Below, one piece after another: positions 19,449 through 29,469 of a stretch of DNA of 64,000 nucleotides (its first letter is position 1; each line of letters begins with the position of its first letter). This DNA comes from Haladaptatus sp. R4. Its GTDB lineage: Archaea; Halobacteriota; Halobacteria; Halobacteriales; Haladaptataceae. The notes beneath the pieces are model-generated. The model had not been told where the DNA came from and searched no databases. It saw only the letters and a program-made list of their open reading frames with translations. The stretch spans positions 1 through 64,000 of the forward strand of contig NZ_LWHG01000004.1 of NCBI RefSeq assembly GCF_001625445.1. The letters run 5' to 3'. The position numbers and the translations under genes are program-made.

Positions 19449-20097
19449 ACCGTCCCAGATCGACCGACTGCTGATACTCCGACGAAAGAATCCCGGTCAG
19501 TCGCTCGCGGAGTTCGTCGCCGTCGTCCGCATCCCACTCGCGGGGATCACGAATCGGGACGACGAGGAACCCCCGTCCCTTGATCTCTTCGGCGTGCAGC
19601 GCCGCCATGTCCGGTGTTCCGCCGTCGAAGCCGTATTTGTCGGCCTGCGCGGTGAACTCCCAGAAGACGTGCTCCGTCGCCGTTTCGCCGACCGGCAGGA
19701 GGACGTGTGCCGCGATGGCTCTGAGTTCGGCGTCGAAAAAGCGCTCCATATCGTCGTACTCCTTCGGCGTCGGTGGCCGACCGTCGGGAAGCCTGCTCAT
19801 GTGGAGGTAACTCATGAACAGGTTGGCGATGGTCGGTTCGTCGCTGTACACGTCGCCGAGGAGGCCGACGTCGTTCAGCACCGGTTGGAGTTTTTCGCCG
19901 ACTTCACCGCCGGTGAACGGGACGTTCGTCTCGGTGCCACCGTGCGTTCCCGGGTGGTCGCCGATGAGATGGAAATCCGCGTTCGCATCGCCGTAGCCGA
20001 ACACTGCACAGTCCCCGTCGTGCCGTTCTTCACACTGACAGGAGGGTCGCATTCCGAACGGGTTACGTACCCGTCCTTCTTCGTGGAGCCATTTCAC
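19414..20097 (-). CDS. uracil-DNA glycosylase superfamily protein
   Basis: A 227-residue protein of the UDG fold. The GDANADFHLIGDHPGTHGG segment carries the water-activating region, with a following VPFTGGEVGEKL segment, and VLLPVGETATEHVF corresponds to the family's central strand. The N-terminus has four cysteines or near-cysteines (CQCEERHDGDC) that could bind an iron-sulfur cluster as in family 4 enzymes, but the full four-Cys pattern is not clear. It may act in uracil repair or be a diverged relative. Confidence 0.75.
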   Translation of the reverse strand: MKWLHEEGRVRNPFGMRPSCQCEERHDGDCAVFGYGDANADFHLIGDHPGTHGGTETNVPFTGGEVGEKLQPVLNDVGLLGDVYSDEPTIANLFMSYLHMSRLPDGRPPTPKEYDDMERFFDAELRAIAAHVLLPVGETATEHVFWEFTAQADKYGFDGGTPDMAALHAEEIKGRGFLVVPIRDPREWDADDGDELRERLTGILSSEYQQSVDLGRFMPGADPYVVR

Positions 20098-20601
20098 ACC
20101 TTTCGTAGCAGTTCCGTATGAAAAAGCGCGTCGGTACGGGTGAATCTCATCGCTGACTGGCCGAGATTCTACGATCGTACGTCGCGTGTATGAACACTGA
20201 AAACGGTAGATGCATTGAGTGATGCACCGAACCAGACACAGAGGTATAGATTTGACAGGCGCAAAGCCGTGGATTTTCGTGGGTGATCCAATCCTTATTC
20301 GTTCCCTCCTTCCTGGTATGTCATAGCATATTCTACAATGGCCGGTTACTATTTAGTCTTTGTGGTGGTTTTGAACGCTAATCATCTCTATTGGAAACTC
20401 CAAGCCGAAAAAACAACACGAATCTAGTACTACGAGCACGATAATTTGAATATGTGGTTTCTCTCCCCCTCGCGTACTTTCGAGATGAGACGTATGACTC
20501 ATTTCTGCGGATGTGGTCGGTGGTCGGTGGTCGGTGGTCGATGGTCGATGCACCGCTCCCGGGAGTGTCGAACGCGAAAAATCGTGGGTCAACGCTCGTG
20601 G
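20098..20601. other. intergenic spacer with GT-rich direct repeats
   Basis: About 500 bp without a supported gene. Around 20515-20552 there is a run of GGTCGGT/GGTCGAT direct repeats. The rest is AT-rich. Short open frames here are translations of the repeat. It lies downstream of the EF-1A gene and upstream of the UDG gene, both on the minus strand. Confidence 0.5.
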
Positions 20602-21868
20602 TTACTTCTCGTTCACTTCCAGCACTCGGCCCGCCGCGATGGTCTGCCCCATGTCCCGCACCGCGAAACTCCCGAGTTCGGGAATCTCCGAGGACGGTTC
20701 GATGGAAAGTGGCTTCTGTGGCCTGACGGTCACGACGGCGGCGTCGCCGCTCTGGATGTAGTCCGGATTTTCCTCCACGACTTCGCCGCTGGCCGGGTCG
20801 ATTTTCTGGTCGATGGATTCGATGGTGCAGGCGTCCTGTGCCGTGTGGGCGTGGAAAACCGGCGTGTAGCCCGCCGTGATGACCGACGGGTGTTGCATCA
20901 CGACGATTTGGGCCGTGAACGTGTCCGCCACCTTCGGCGGGTCGTCTGCCGGACCGCAGACGTCTCCCCGTCGGATGTCGTTTTTCCCGACCCCACGCAC
21001 GTTGAAGCCGACGTTATCGCCTGGCCCCGCTTCGGGAACTTCCTCGTGGTGCATCTCGATGGTCTTCACTTCCCCGCTTACGTCGCTGGGTTGGAACGAA
21101 ACCGTATCGCCCATGTTCAGCATGCCGGTTTCGACGCGTCCGACCGGAACGGTCCCGATTCCCGAAATCGTGTACACGTCCTGAATCGGCAGACGGAGCG
21201 GCGCGTCGGTCGGTGCCTCCGGCATCGGCAGGTCGTTCAGCGCTTCGAGGACCGTCGAACCGTCGTACCACGGCATCTCGTCGCTCTGTTCGACGATGTT
21301 GTCGCCCGCGAGCGCCGAAATCGGGATGAACGACGCGTCTTCGGTGTCGAAGCGGACCTGATTCAACAGTTTCGTCACTTCGTCCACGACCTCACGATAG
21401 CGGTCCTCGTCGTAATTGACCGAGTCCATCTTGTTGACCGCGATGATGAGTTCGTTGATACCCAAGGTGCGCGCGAGGAAGACGTGCTCCTGCGTCTGCG
21501 GTGCAACGCCGTCGTCCGCTGCGACGACGAGACCCAGCGTTGTCCGCTTGGCTCGCGCCCGTGATCATGTTCTTCACGAAGTCGCGGTGACCGGGCGTAT
21601 CGACGATGGTGAAGTAGTACTCGTCGGTGTCGAACTCCTGGTGAGCGATGTCGATGGTGACACCGCGTTCCCGCTCCTCCGCGAGGTTGTCCATCACGTA
21701 GGCGAACTCGAATCCGCCTTTGCCTTTCTCCTCGGCTTCGCGCTTGTGCTGTTCGATGACGTGCTCCGGGACGCTTCCCGTTTCGAAGAGCAGTCGGCCG
21801 ACCAACGTGGATTTCCCGTGGTCGACGTGGCCGATAATCGCTAGGTTCTGGTGTGGTTTGTCTGGCAT
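20602..21868 (-). CDS. tef1a: translation elongation factor EF-1 alpha (frameshifted)
   Basis: About 421 residues, full length for an archaeal EF-1A that delivers aminoacyl-tRNA to the ribosome. GTPase motifs: [14 protein letters not shown] and NKMD. Domains II and III follow, ending [16 protein letters not shown]. One frame break near 21540, after [13 protein letters not shown]; the next frame continues [18 protein letters not shown] exactly as in the family. The gene is not next to rpsJ or fusA, which is its usual archaeal setting, so this may be a second copy. A frameshift in such a gene points to a sequence error. Confidence 0.93.
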
Positions 21869-22038
21869 TCCCCATTCCCCCGTGTAGGGAACGTATCGGT
21901 ACGAATGAGCAAAACAGTTGTGCCGACTCCATCGAAATCCGTGGGAGGAGATGCGCCGACCGGACGATCCGACGGTTAGATGGAATACACGGTCGATCGC
22001 GTCGGAAGTTTGATGAGAAACGAATCGAATGGTACCGT

Positions 22039-22476
22039 ATGGAAGCGCGGCGGAGAGGCTTCGGAGCGTTCCTCATCGGCGACGACCTCGGGCTAACCAC
22101 ACGATGGGGAGTGATCGCAGTGGGTCTCTTCACCCTCGTCCTCGCCATCTCCGTTTCCGGGTACTACCAAACCGTGTATGCCATCGTCCCCGGACGGGTG
22201 ATCGTCTACGGTGCGGCGACGCTACTGGTTCTACTGGCGGGGTGGCAGGCGTATCGGAACCGCGGCATCCTCGTCAGTATCTCCCTGTGTCTCGCTCCCG
22301 TGAGTGCCCTCTTCATTCGAATCATCGGCGAAGGGCAAACCGGCACCCCGACAGCCGTTGGAACGTTCCTCCTCGGCGTCGGTTGGGGAATGGCGTTCGG
22401 CGTTCCTCTCGGTATCCTCGGTTTCCTCCTCGGATACGCAGGGAGAAACGTGATGCCCACGGGAAAATCGGCTTGA
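22039..22476 (+). CDS. four-helix membrane protein
   Basis: A 145-residue integral membrane protein starting [11 protein letters not shown], with about four helices and a glycine-rich last pair ([20 protein letters not shown]). No family recognised. It converges with the YihY gene. Confidence 0.65.
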   Translation: MEARRRGFGAFLIGDDLGLTTRWGVIAVGLFTLVLAISVSGYYQTVYAIVPGRVIVYGAATLLVLLAGWQAYRNRGILVSISLCLAPVSALFIRIIGEGQTGTPTAVGTFLLGVGWGMAFGVPLGILGFLLGYAGRNVMPTGKSA

Positions 22477-22504
22477 ATATCCGCCAGTTGGGTTTACACA
22501 CCGA

Positions 22505-23537
22505 TCAGTTCCTCCTCCGTGCCCCCTCTTTCCGGGCATGGTCCCTATCGTCGCTCCCTCCACTGATTCCTCTTTCCCTCCCGTCTCCGTCCGTCAACGT
22601 CAGTTCCTCCCGCAACCGCTTCCGTATCCCGTCCGACGAAACACCGTTCTCGCGCGCCCGTTCGGTGAGTCGATGGAGCGCCTCGCCGAACCCCTCTTCG
22701 TCCTCGACACCGCCGTTCGGTATCACTCCGTCCCCGATTCCCGCGGTCCGGTCGCCTGTCCGTCCGGCAGGACGGCGTGACCGCCGCGCCGAACAGGATG
22801 ACGAAACTGCCGACGTACAGCCAGACGATGACCAACAGGAGGTTTCCGATGGTTCCGTACAGGCTGGTGTTGTACGCCGACACTTGTGCGTACATGTGGA
22901 AAATAGCGTGCAGGAGTTGCCATCCCACCGCCGCGATGATCACGCCTGGGAGAACTTCGCGGATGGAAACGTCGATGTTCGGAAAGACGTAGTACATCGG
23001 GAAGAACGCGACGCCGAGGGCGAGTACCGACACGATTTCCGTCAGTGAACTGTCGAACGGAACCCGTTGCGGTGTCGGAAGCGTCGCGCTCGTCACGCCA
23101 ATGGTGACGACGACGATGATCAGTGCGACGAGGACGACGATACCGTCCTCCAGTTCGTCCACGAACGAGGTCTTTCGTTCCACGTCGTAGATGTCAGCGA
23201 ATGCGGCGTCGAGCGCTCGGAAGATGCGGAACGTCCCCCAGAGAAGCACTCCGACCACGACGATGGAGTCGCCGGGCGAGGGTGCGCCCGTTATCGCGTT
23301 TCTGAGGAAGATGTTGGCACTCGCCGGAAGGTAGGAACCGATCTCCTGTACCAACTGTTCCGCGAGTTGCTGGCCGCCGACGGTGGAGACGATGACCGTC
23401 AACAGCAGGAGGACGGGAAGCAGGGAGACGAACGAGTGGTACGCGATGCTCCCCGCCATGAACTTGATGTTCTCCTCCCGCACTTCCTGCACGATGTCCC
23501 GACTCAGCGAGACCACACGACGGAGCCGAGGGTTCAT
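22505..23537 (-). CDS. YihY/BrkB-family membrane protein (frameshifted)
   Basis: About 344 residues. Six membrane helices of the YihY/UPF0761 family are visible, with the conserved AGSIAYHSFVSLLPVLLLL first helix and YNTSLYGTIGNLLLVIVWLY near the end. The cytoplasmic tail is in other frames (breaks near 22785 and 22745) and ends in an acidic and basic stretch. Start at 23537 (MNPRLRRVVSL). Family function is unsettled; it was once mis-annotated as ribonuclease BN. Confidence 0.85.
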
Positions 23538-23662
23538 ACCCGATGTACGGGGAGGGAGCCTAAAAGTTCCACTTGCCATCCCACCGAATATCGCTCGTCA
23601 TTCCAACGAATCCCGCTTGCCCCGTCCCGCCGTTTTAAGCCCTTCTCGTCCCACTTTCGCGT

Positions 23663-24718
23663 ATGAAAGCCGCAGTCCTCAGAGAGTACGGCGAACCCCT
23701 CGAAATCGAAGCCGTGCCGCGTCCGGACCCCGAAGACCACGGCGTCGTCATCGAAACCGAGGCGTGTGGCATCTGCCGGAGCGACTGGCACGCGTGGCAG
23801 GGCCACGGCGAATGGGCCGACGACCAAGTCCCGCCCGGCCAAATCCTCGGTCACGAACCCGCGGGAACGGTGGTCGAAGTCGGCGAGGGGGTAACGGACG
23901 TCGCGGAGGGCGACCGAATCGCGGTGCCGTTCAACCTCGGACGAGGGCACTGTGAGTACTGTCGGAACGGCCACGGCAACGTCTGTGCGAACGGTATCGC
24001 GCTCGGTTTCGAGGAGGCCGCGCCCGGCGCGTTCGCCGAGGAAGTGCACGTTCCGTACGCCGACTACAACGCGGTGCGACTTCCCGACGCAGTCTCCCCC
24101 GTCGAGATGGCCGGTCTGGGCTGCCGGTTCGTCACGGCGTATCACGCACTCGCTCACCGTGCCGACCTGACGCCGGGCGATTGGGTAGCGGTTCACGGTT
24201 GTGGCGGCGTCGGACTCTCGGCGGTTCACGTCGCTGACGCGTTGGGTGCGAACGTCCTCGCGGTGGATTTGGACGAGGACAAACTCGATACGGCGCAGGA
24301 ACTCGGCGCTGACGAGACGCTCCGCGCCGACGAGGTGGACGTGCCGACGGTGATTCACGCGCGAATCGGCGGGGCACACGTCTCGGTCGATGCACTGGGC
24401 ATCGCGGAAACCTGTCGCAACTCCATCGACTCTCTCCGTCCGCGAGGGCAACACGTGCAACTCGGGTTGACCACGGACGAGGAACGAGGCGAAATCCCGT
24501 TCCCGACGGACGCCATGACGATGCGGGAAATCACGTTTCTCGGTTCGCGCGGGATGCCGCCGACTCGCTACCCCGAACTGCTTCGGATGATGGAGCGCGG
24601 TTCCATCTCGCCCGGCAAACTGGTGACGAAGACCGTTTCGTTGGCCGACGTCCCCGACCGCCTCGCCGCGATGAACGACTTCGGCACGTCAGGTATCGAG
24701 GTCGTCGAGTTTTCGTAG
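23663..24718 (+). CDS. zinc-dependent alcohol dehydrogenase (MDR family)
   Basis: A 351-residue medium-chain dehydrogenase. Catalytic zinc ligands are Cys38 (CGICRSD), His64/Glu65 (GHEPAG) and a Cys in GLGCRF. The nucleotide fold has HGCGGVGLSAVHVA and an acidic residue (LAVDLDEDK) after the second strand, which suggests NAD preference. The structural zinc lobe (HCEYCRNGHGNVC) has only three of the usual four cysteines. Substrate unknown. Confidence 0.9.
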   Translation: MKAAVLREYGEPLEIEAVPRPDPEDHGVVIETEACGICRSDWHAWQGHGEWADDQVPPGQILGHEPAGTVVEVGEGVTDVAEGDRIAVPFNLGRGHCEYCRNGHGNVCANGIALGFEEAAPGAFAEEVHVPYADYNAVRLPDAVSPVEMAGLGCRFVTAYHALAHRADLTPGDWVAVHGCGGVGLSAVHVADALGANVLAVDLDEDKLDTAQELGADETLRADEVDVPTVIHARIGGAHVSVDALGIAETCRNSIDSLRPRGQHVQLGLTTDEERGEIPFPTDAMTMREITFLGSRGMPPTRYPELLRMMERGSISPGKLVTKTVSLADVPDRLAAMNDFGTSGIEVVEFS

Positions 24719-24770
24719 TTTCTGCCCTCTTTCATCGAATATTTTACATATTTGAAACTCGACTAGCTGT

Positions 24771-24998
24771 ATGAATTCCGACGGTCTCTCCCTCGAACGT
24801 GCCGTTCTCATCGGCGCTCTCCTCCTGGCAACGCCGTTCGTCGCGTTCTTCCTCATCGCCGGAGCGATGATGGCGAATACCGGGCTGGTAGGATGGCTGT
24901 TGTTGGTAACACTCCCGTTATCCTTGTTCGCCGTCGGTCTCTGGCTTCTGGCTGGCGAGACGCTGGACTGGACGTACTGGGTTCGAAAATTCGCGTAG
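24771..24998 (+). CDS. small two-helix membrane protein
   Basis: A 75-residue protein with two clear membrane helices (about 11-32 and 38-60), a short charged N-terminus and a WTYWVRKF tail. No family recognised. It follows the dehydrogenase by 52 bp on the same strand. Confidence 0.6.
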   Translation: MNSDGLSLERAVLIGALLLATPFVAFFLIAGAMMANTGLVGWLLLVTLPLSLFAVGLWLLAGETLDWTYWVRKFA

Positions 24999-25020
24999 AA
25001 ACGCTTCGTTGGTTTCCGAT

Positions 25021-25296
25021 CTAGACCGGCACTTCGTTCAGGCAGTTCACCTGGTCCCAGTCGCCCGTCTCGTCCAATCGATAGAGTCGCTGGCGTGCGT
25101 CGGGGATGTACACTTCCTCCGTGACGGCTCCGATTTCCGTCAGGTTTTCCAGCGCGCTCCTGACCGTCCGTGCGGACAACCGCGACCGCTGAACGATTTC
25201 CTTCTGCGTATGTGAACCACTGTACTCCAGAACTTTGAAAACGAGCTTCGCACTGGGCGGTAGCTCACATAGGCAGGTCAGGGTCTGCTTCTCCAT
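25021..25296 (-). CDS. small winged-helix (MarR-like) regulator
   Basis: A 91-residue DNA-binding protein. The core ELPPSAKLVFKVL, the helix-turn-helix (TQKEIVQRSRLSARTVRSAL) and the wing ending PDARQRLYRL are typical of small haloarchaeal HTH proteins. A clear paralogue is encoded at 52677-53006. No metal or ligand site seen. Confidence 0.8.
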   Translation of the reverse strand: MEKQTLTCLCELPPSAKLVFKVLEYSGSHTQKEIVQRSRLSARTVRSALENLTEIGAVTEEVYIPDARQRLYRLDETGDWDQVNCLNEVPV

Positions 25297-25415
25297 ACGG
25301 TTTCCAACGGAACCAACCCACTAAACCGCTCGCTAACCGTATAGTAACCCGGTGGCATCCGTGTCACCGGGGAAAAAACGCAGGTTCTTTCATTGATGCC
25401 TGTGAATATAGTGAT

Positions 25416-25613
25416 ATGCAGCCTGAACTTGCAAGCAGAACGCGGTCCTCGGACATGGACCGGCTGTTCTGCCAGGAATGTGGGGAACGATTCGACGCCG
25501 ACGCTGCGACAGACGACGGCTGGCACTATCGATGTCCGAACGAGGACTGCGACGGCGCGGGTATCAGGGAGGACCTCTATCCGGTAGAGGACGTTCTTCC
25601 CTCGCGTCGATAA
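25416..25613 (+). CDS. zinc-ribbon micro-protein
   Basis: At most 65 residues; an internal ATG at 25455 (MDRLFCQECGERF) would give 52. Two cysteine pairs, CQEC and CPNEDC, form a rubredoxin-like zinc ribbon. Haloarchaea encode many such two-CxxC proteins. Function unknown. Confidence 0.65.
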   Translation: MQPELASRTRSSDMDRLFCQECGERFDADAATDDGWHYRCPNEDCDGAGIREDLYPVEDVLPSRR

Positions 25614-25705
25614 CGTTCGACTTCCGATCGAATCGTTCGGTTTCTTTCTTCCCACGTTCGATGGAAACCCTTTAAGTTCCCCGCCTGCGCCACAACGACC
25701 ATCGA

Positions 25706-26146
25706 ATGCGGTTTGACAGTTTCCTGATTCAGGCGCTCGCAACGCTCATGCTCGTGGCCGGTCTCGTTCTGGCCGGGTACGCACTCATTCAGCCGCCGCA
25801 AAGTTCGACGACGTACTCCCTTTCGATACAGCAAGCGGACAAGAACGATCCCGGCGTGCGCTCTTCGTCAGTCAGGTACGGCGACCTATCGGACGAGGCC
25901 AGAATCGCGTTCGGTCACGCGAAACTGCACGGCTCGTATCATATGTCCAGCAAACCGCCGGACTCGTTGCGGAGTCACTCGTACGTCATCGACCACGAGA
26001 GCGTCTACTCGCTCACTATATCGGAGACCGAACACATCACCGAGCGAATGGCGAACCTGTTCGGCGGGACGATGAGCGCCGTCATCGGGGCGTTCATCTT
26101 CGTCTCGTGGTTGGACGTGCTGTCGGGCTTTCGGGCGAACGAGTGA
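25706..26146 (+). CDS. two-helix membrane protein with extracytoplasmic domain
   Basis: A 146-residue protein with an N-terminal helix (about 10-30), a soluble middle of some 85 residues containing a HAKLHGSYHMSS segment, and a C-terminal helix (about 115-140). No family recognised. It converges with gshA, 4 bp apart. Confidence 0.6.
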   Translation: MRFDSFLIQALATLMLVAGLVLAGYALIQPPQSSTTYSLSIQQADKNDPGVRSSSVRYGDLSDEARIAFGHAKLHGSYHMSSKPPDSLRSHSYVIDHESVYSLTISETEHITERMANLFGGTMSAVIGAFIFVSWLDVLSGFRANE

Positions 26147-26150
26147 CGGT

Positions 26151-27222
26151 TCAGTTTTCGCCCATCAATCCGTCGATGTCCTCGCGGAGGGCGTCGGCGT
26201 ACTCACGACGGAGGCGAAGCGATTCTTCGTGTGGAAGCGTCCATCCTCCTTCCATCCGTTCCGAGATGGGGTGATAGCGCGTCACGTCGAACCCCATCGT
26301 GGTCAGGTAATCCTGCACGCGTAGCGACCCGATTCCCTCGCTGATGGCCGCCGTGCTGAGACCCCGAAGCTCCGGGAACGGTGGGATTCCGATCTGCTCC
26401 GTCCGGATTCCGGTTTCCCCCACGACCACGTCCTTGTAGTCCGCCTGATGCATGAGTTCCGTCACTTCACCCACGAGGCGGATTATCTCGCTCGGCAGGG
26501 CGGTGTCCGGGGCGCGCCACTCGACCGTCGGGGAGCGGTGGCGAAGTCGAACCGGCGTCAGCACGGCATCCTCGCGGTCGAAATGTTCGTTGAACGTTTC
26601 GGGATCGATGCCGCGTTCCCGCGCGATGAGTTTGAGGATGTAGTACTGCTCGTCGATTCGGGCTTCCCACTGCTCCTCGTTTTCGACGTAGTCCCAGAGG
26701 TCGCGGTAGCGGGCGAACGTCGAGTGAGATTCGTAGCGATACACCGCCGCGCGGGACGAACAGGCCAGTTTGCTCCCGTTGTAGTACGGCGAGGAACAGA
26801 CCAGCGCCAGCGCGGGGTCGAGCGCCGTCAGCAGGTTCAACTGTCGAACGACGTTTCCCTTATCGAAGTGGACGTGCGTCCCCGCACAGTTCATCGCGTA
26901 CTCCACGTCGTCGGCGTATATCCGCCCCAGCAGTTGCCCGCGTTCGCTCGTAATGTCGAGCGATTCCCGGGCAAGCGGCGTTCCGAGCGGGACGAGCGCG
27001 AGACCTTGCTCGTCGGCTTTATCACGGACGGCCTGTAGCACCGTCCCGAACTCGTGGCGCAGTTCCTCCGTGCTCGAAACGGGCGGCGTCTGCACCTCGA
27101 TCAGCGGTGCGACGAACTCCGGGACGACCGTAGTCGCTCACCTCGGTGAGATCTCCTGTGTCTGTTGCTAATTCGCCTGATTCCTCTATGACCCAGTATT
27201 CGGCTTCCAATCCTAGTTTCAT
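26151..27222 (-). CDS. gshA: glutamate-cysteine ligase (YbdK/GshA type, frameshifted)
   Basis: About 356 residues. Motifs are GLEAEYWVI at the N-terminus, IEVQTPPVSS around the frame break, YAMNCAGTHVHFD and RHRSPTVEWRAPDT. The N-terminal 30 or so residues are in a different frame, with the break near 27127 (VVPEFVAPLIEV restored in the next frame). It makes gamma-glutamylcysteine, which haloarchaea use as their main small thiol in place of glutathione. Confidence 0.85.
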
Positions 27223-27337
27223 CTATCCATCCCCCCGGTCGGTGACGGATGTCTCTCCGCAACAGAACTCGAACGTCACCGAACGATGGTTATAGTACGC
27301 CCTTCGCGGTCTAATAAGTTACGCGAATTATTTCAGT

Positions 27338-29167
27338 TCAGAGTCCCCAGAACGCCACGATTCCCCCGACCGTGACGACCGACAGGAGCAACTGAAGCGG
27401 CGCGCCGATACGGAAGTAGTCCGTGAACTTGTAGCCGCCCGGGCCGTACACGAACAGGTTCGTCTGGTAGCCGACCGGACCGAGGAAACTCGTCGAGGCG
27501 GCGAAGGTCACCGCGAGGACGAACGCGAACGGGTTCGCGCCGATGCGGGTCGCCGCTTCGACGCCACGGGAATCATCAGGACGACGCTGGCGTTGTTGCT
27601 GATGACCTCGGTAATGAGGCCGGTGGCGATGTAGAATATCCAGAGCACGACGATGATCGGGACGTAGTTCGCACTGGCGGCGACGAGACCCCCGAGCAGT
27701 TCCGCGCCGCCGGAGTTCTCCAGCGCGATTCCCAGCGGGATGACACCGGCGAGCAGGAAGATGACGTTCCACTCGACCGTTTCGTACAACTCGCTCGCCT
27801 TCAGGACGCCGGTCGCGACCATCGCCACCACGCCCGCGAGCGCCGTGACGAGGATGGGGTACACGCCGAGTGCGGCGAGCGCGACGACGCCGACGACGAT
27901 GGCGAGTGCGACTGGAATCTTTCCCGTGCGGTAGTCGGGGTCGCTCACCTGATGGGCGACGATGAAGTCCCGGTTCGCTGCGAGTCGGTCGATGCTGTCG
28001 GCCGACGCCTGCACGAGGAGCGTGTCGCCGACGCGAATCCTCACGTCCTCGGGACGCTCGTGGATGAGTTCACCGCGACTCCGGAACGCGAGGACCGCGG
28101 CGTTGTACCGCTCCCGGAACGTCGAACTCGACAGCGTGTCGCCGACGAGTTCGGATCCGGAGGGAATCACGACTTCCACGAGCGTCTGCTCCGTACCGGG
28201 GTCGATTTCGGCCTCCGTCGGTGTCCCGACGAGCGTCAGGTGTTCGAGCGTCGTGAGCGTTTCCAGCGTTTGCTTATCGATCCTGAGCGTGAGGTGATCG
28301 CCCGCCCGGATCGTCTTCTGGCCGATGGGTTCGATGAACGTCTCGTCGCCGCGGACGAGTTGGATGATTTCGGCGTCGAAGGCGGCCTCGTCGATGCGTC
28401 TCGACGGTCTCCCCGACGAACGGCGACCCTTCAGCGACTTCGACTTCCGTGAGATAGTCACCCATCTCGTACTCCTCGATGTAGTCCTCCTCGGGCGGGA
28501 CGCGTTCAGGCAGGAGTCGGTGACCGACGAACAGCAGGTAGAGGCCGCCGGTGACGAGGACGACGAATCCGAGTCCGGTGAACTCGAACATGCTGAATGT
28601 GTGGAGTTCTGGGTTGCCGGTCCTCGCCGCGAGACGCCCCGCCACGTTGCTGGCGAGGATGTTGGTCGAGGTGCCGATGAGCGTGAGCATCCCGCCGAGC
28701 ATCGAGGCGTAGGAGAGCGGAATGAGCAGTTTCGACGGCGAGGTCTTCCCCTCGTGTGCGAGGTCGGTGATGACCGGAACCAAAATCGCCACGACGGGCG
28801 TGTTGTTCACGAACCCGGACGCCGGTCCGGCGACGCTGATGGTGGCGAACAGTTGTTTTCTGAGATCGGTGCCCGCGAAATCAGCGAGCCGACTACCCAG
28901 CAACTGGACGACGCCGGTTCGACTGACGCCAGCGCTCAGGATGAGCATCGCCAGCACCGTGATGGTCGCCTCGTTGGAGAATCCGGAAATCCCCTCCGTC
29001 GTGCTGATTCCCGTCCACGGTTCGAGCACCATGAGCGTCACCATCACCAGAATCGCGGTCACGTCGACCGGGAGCAGTTCGGTCGCAAACAGCACCAACG
29101 CGAGGATAACCACCGCGAACACGACCAACATATCCGGTGTCACGCCCGCCAACCCGGTCTGCATCAT
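27338..29167 (-). CDS. SLC13-type anion permease with two TrkA-C domains (frameshifted twice)
   Basis: About 609 residues. Two blocks of membrane helices flank a cytoplasmic middle with two TrkA-C (RCK_C) ligand-binding domains (IRAGDHLTLRI; VRIRVGDTLLVQA). Conserved helix hairpins include FVNNTPVVAILVPV and EVISNNASVVLMIPVA. The frame breaks near 28395 and near 27560. This architecture is found in the citrate/sulfate/phosphate transporter family; the substrate is not determined. Start at 29167 (MMQTGLAGV). Confidence 0.85.
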
Positions 29168-29271
29168 ACCGTCGTATACGGATTTCCGTGTAAAAAAGGT
29201 TGCTGATAACTTATGGGAAACCATTCTGTAGCTCCCAAAAATATTTCTGTACCATCTCCGTTGTTTGTCAC

Positions 29272-29352
29272 ATGGCGTTTTCAGTGCTCTCCACGCTCGG
29301 TCTAGCCATTGCCGCGTTCGTGGTGTTCACCGTCGTTGGCGGGATTCTCTGA
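29272..29352 (+). CDS. 26-residue single-helix peptide (tentative)
   Basis: ATG at 29272, stop TGA at 29350. The translation is a single hydrophobic helix with a polar N-terminus (MAFSVLSTLGLAIAAFVVF then TVVGGIL). It sits alone between the permease and the zinc exporter. Short hydrophobic frames can arise by chance, so this is only a candidate microprotein. Confidence 0.35.
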   Translation: MAFSVLSTLGLAIAAFVVFTVVGGIL

Positions 29353-29469
29353 ACTTCGCGTTGGCGACGCCACCGGCGGTCGGTAGAACGCATCGAAAAA
29401 CACTCCCGCTCGATTTTTCGTTTCGGAACCGCCCGCTCTCCGCCCCATTCCCCAATTCAGACCGCGTTC

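Noticed and set aside
20353-20592. 79-codon minus-strand frame in the EF-1A/UDG spacer
   Set aside because: Low-complexity translation of GGTCGGT repeats with no haloarchaeal acidity or domain.
21392-21868. Programmed frameshift in EF-1A
   Set aside because: No slippery sequence is evident and more than twenty other genes have similar breaks, so sequence error is simpler.
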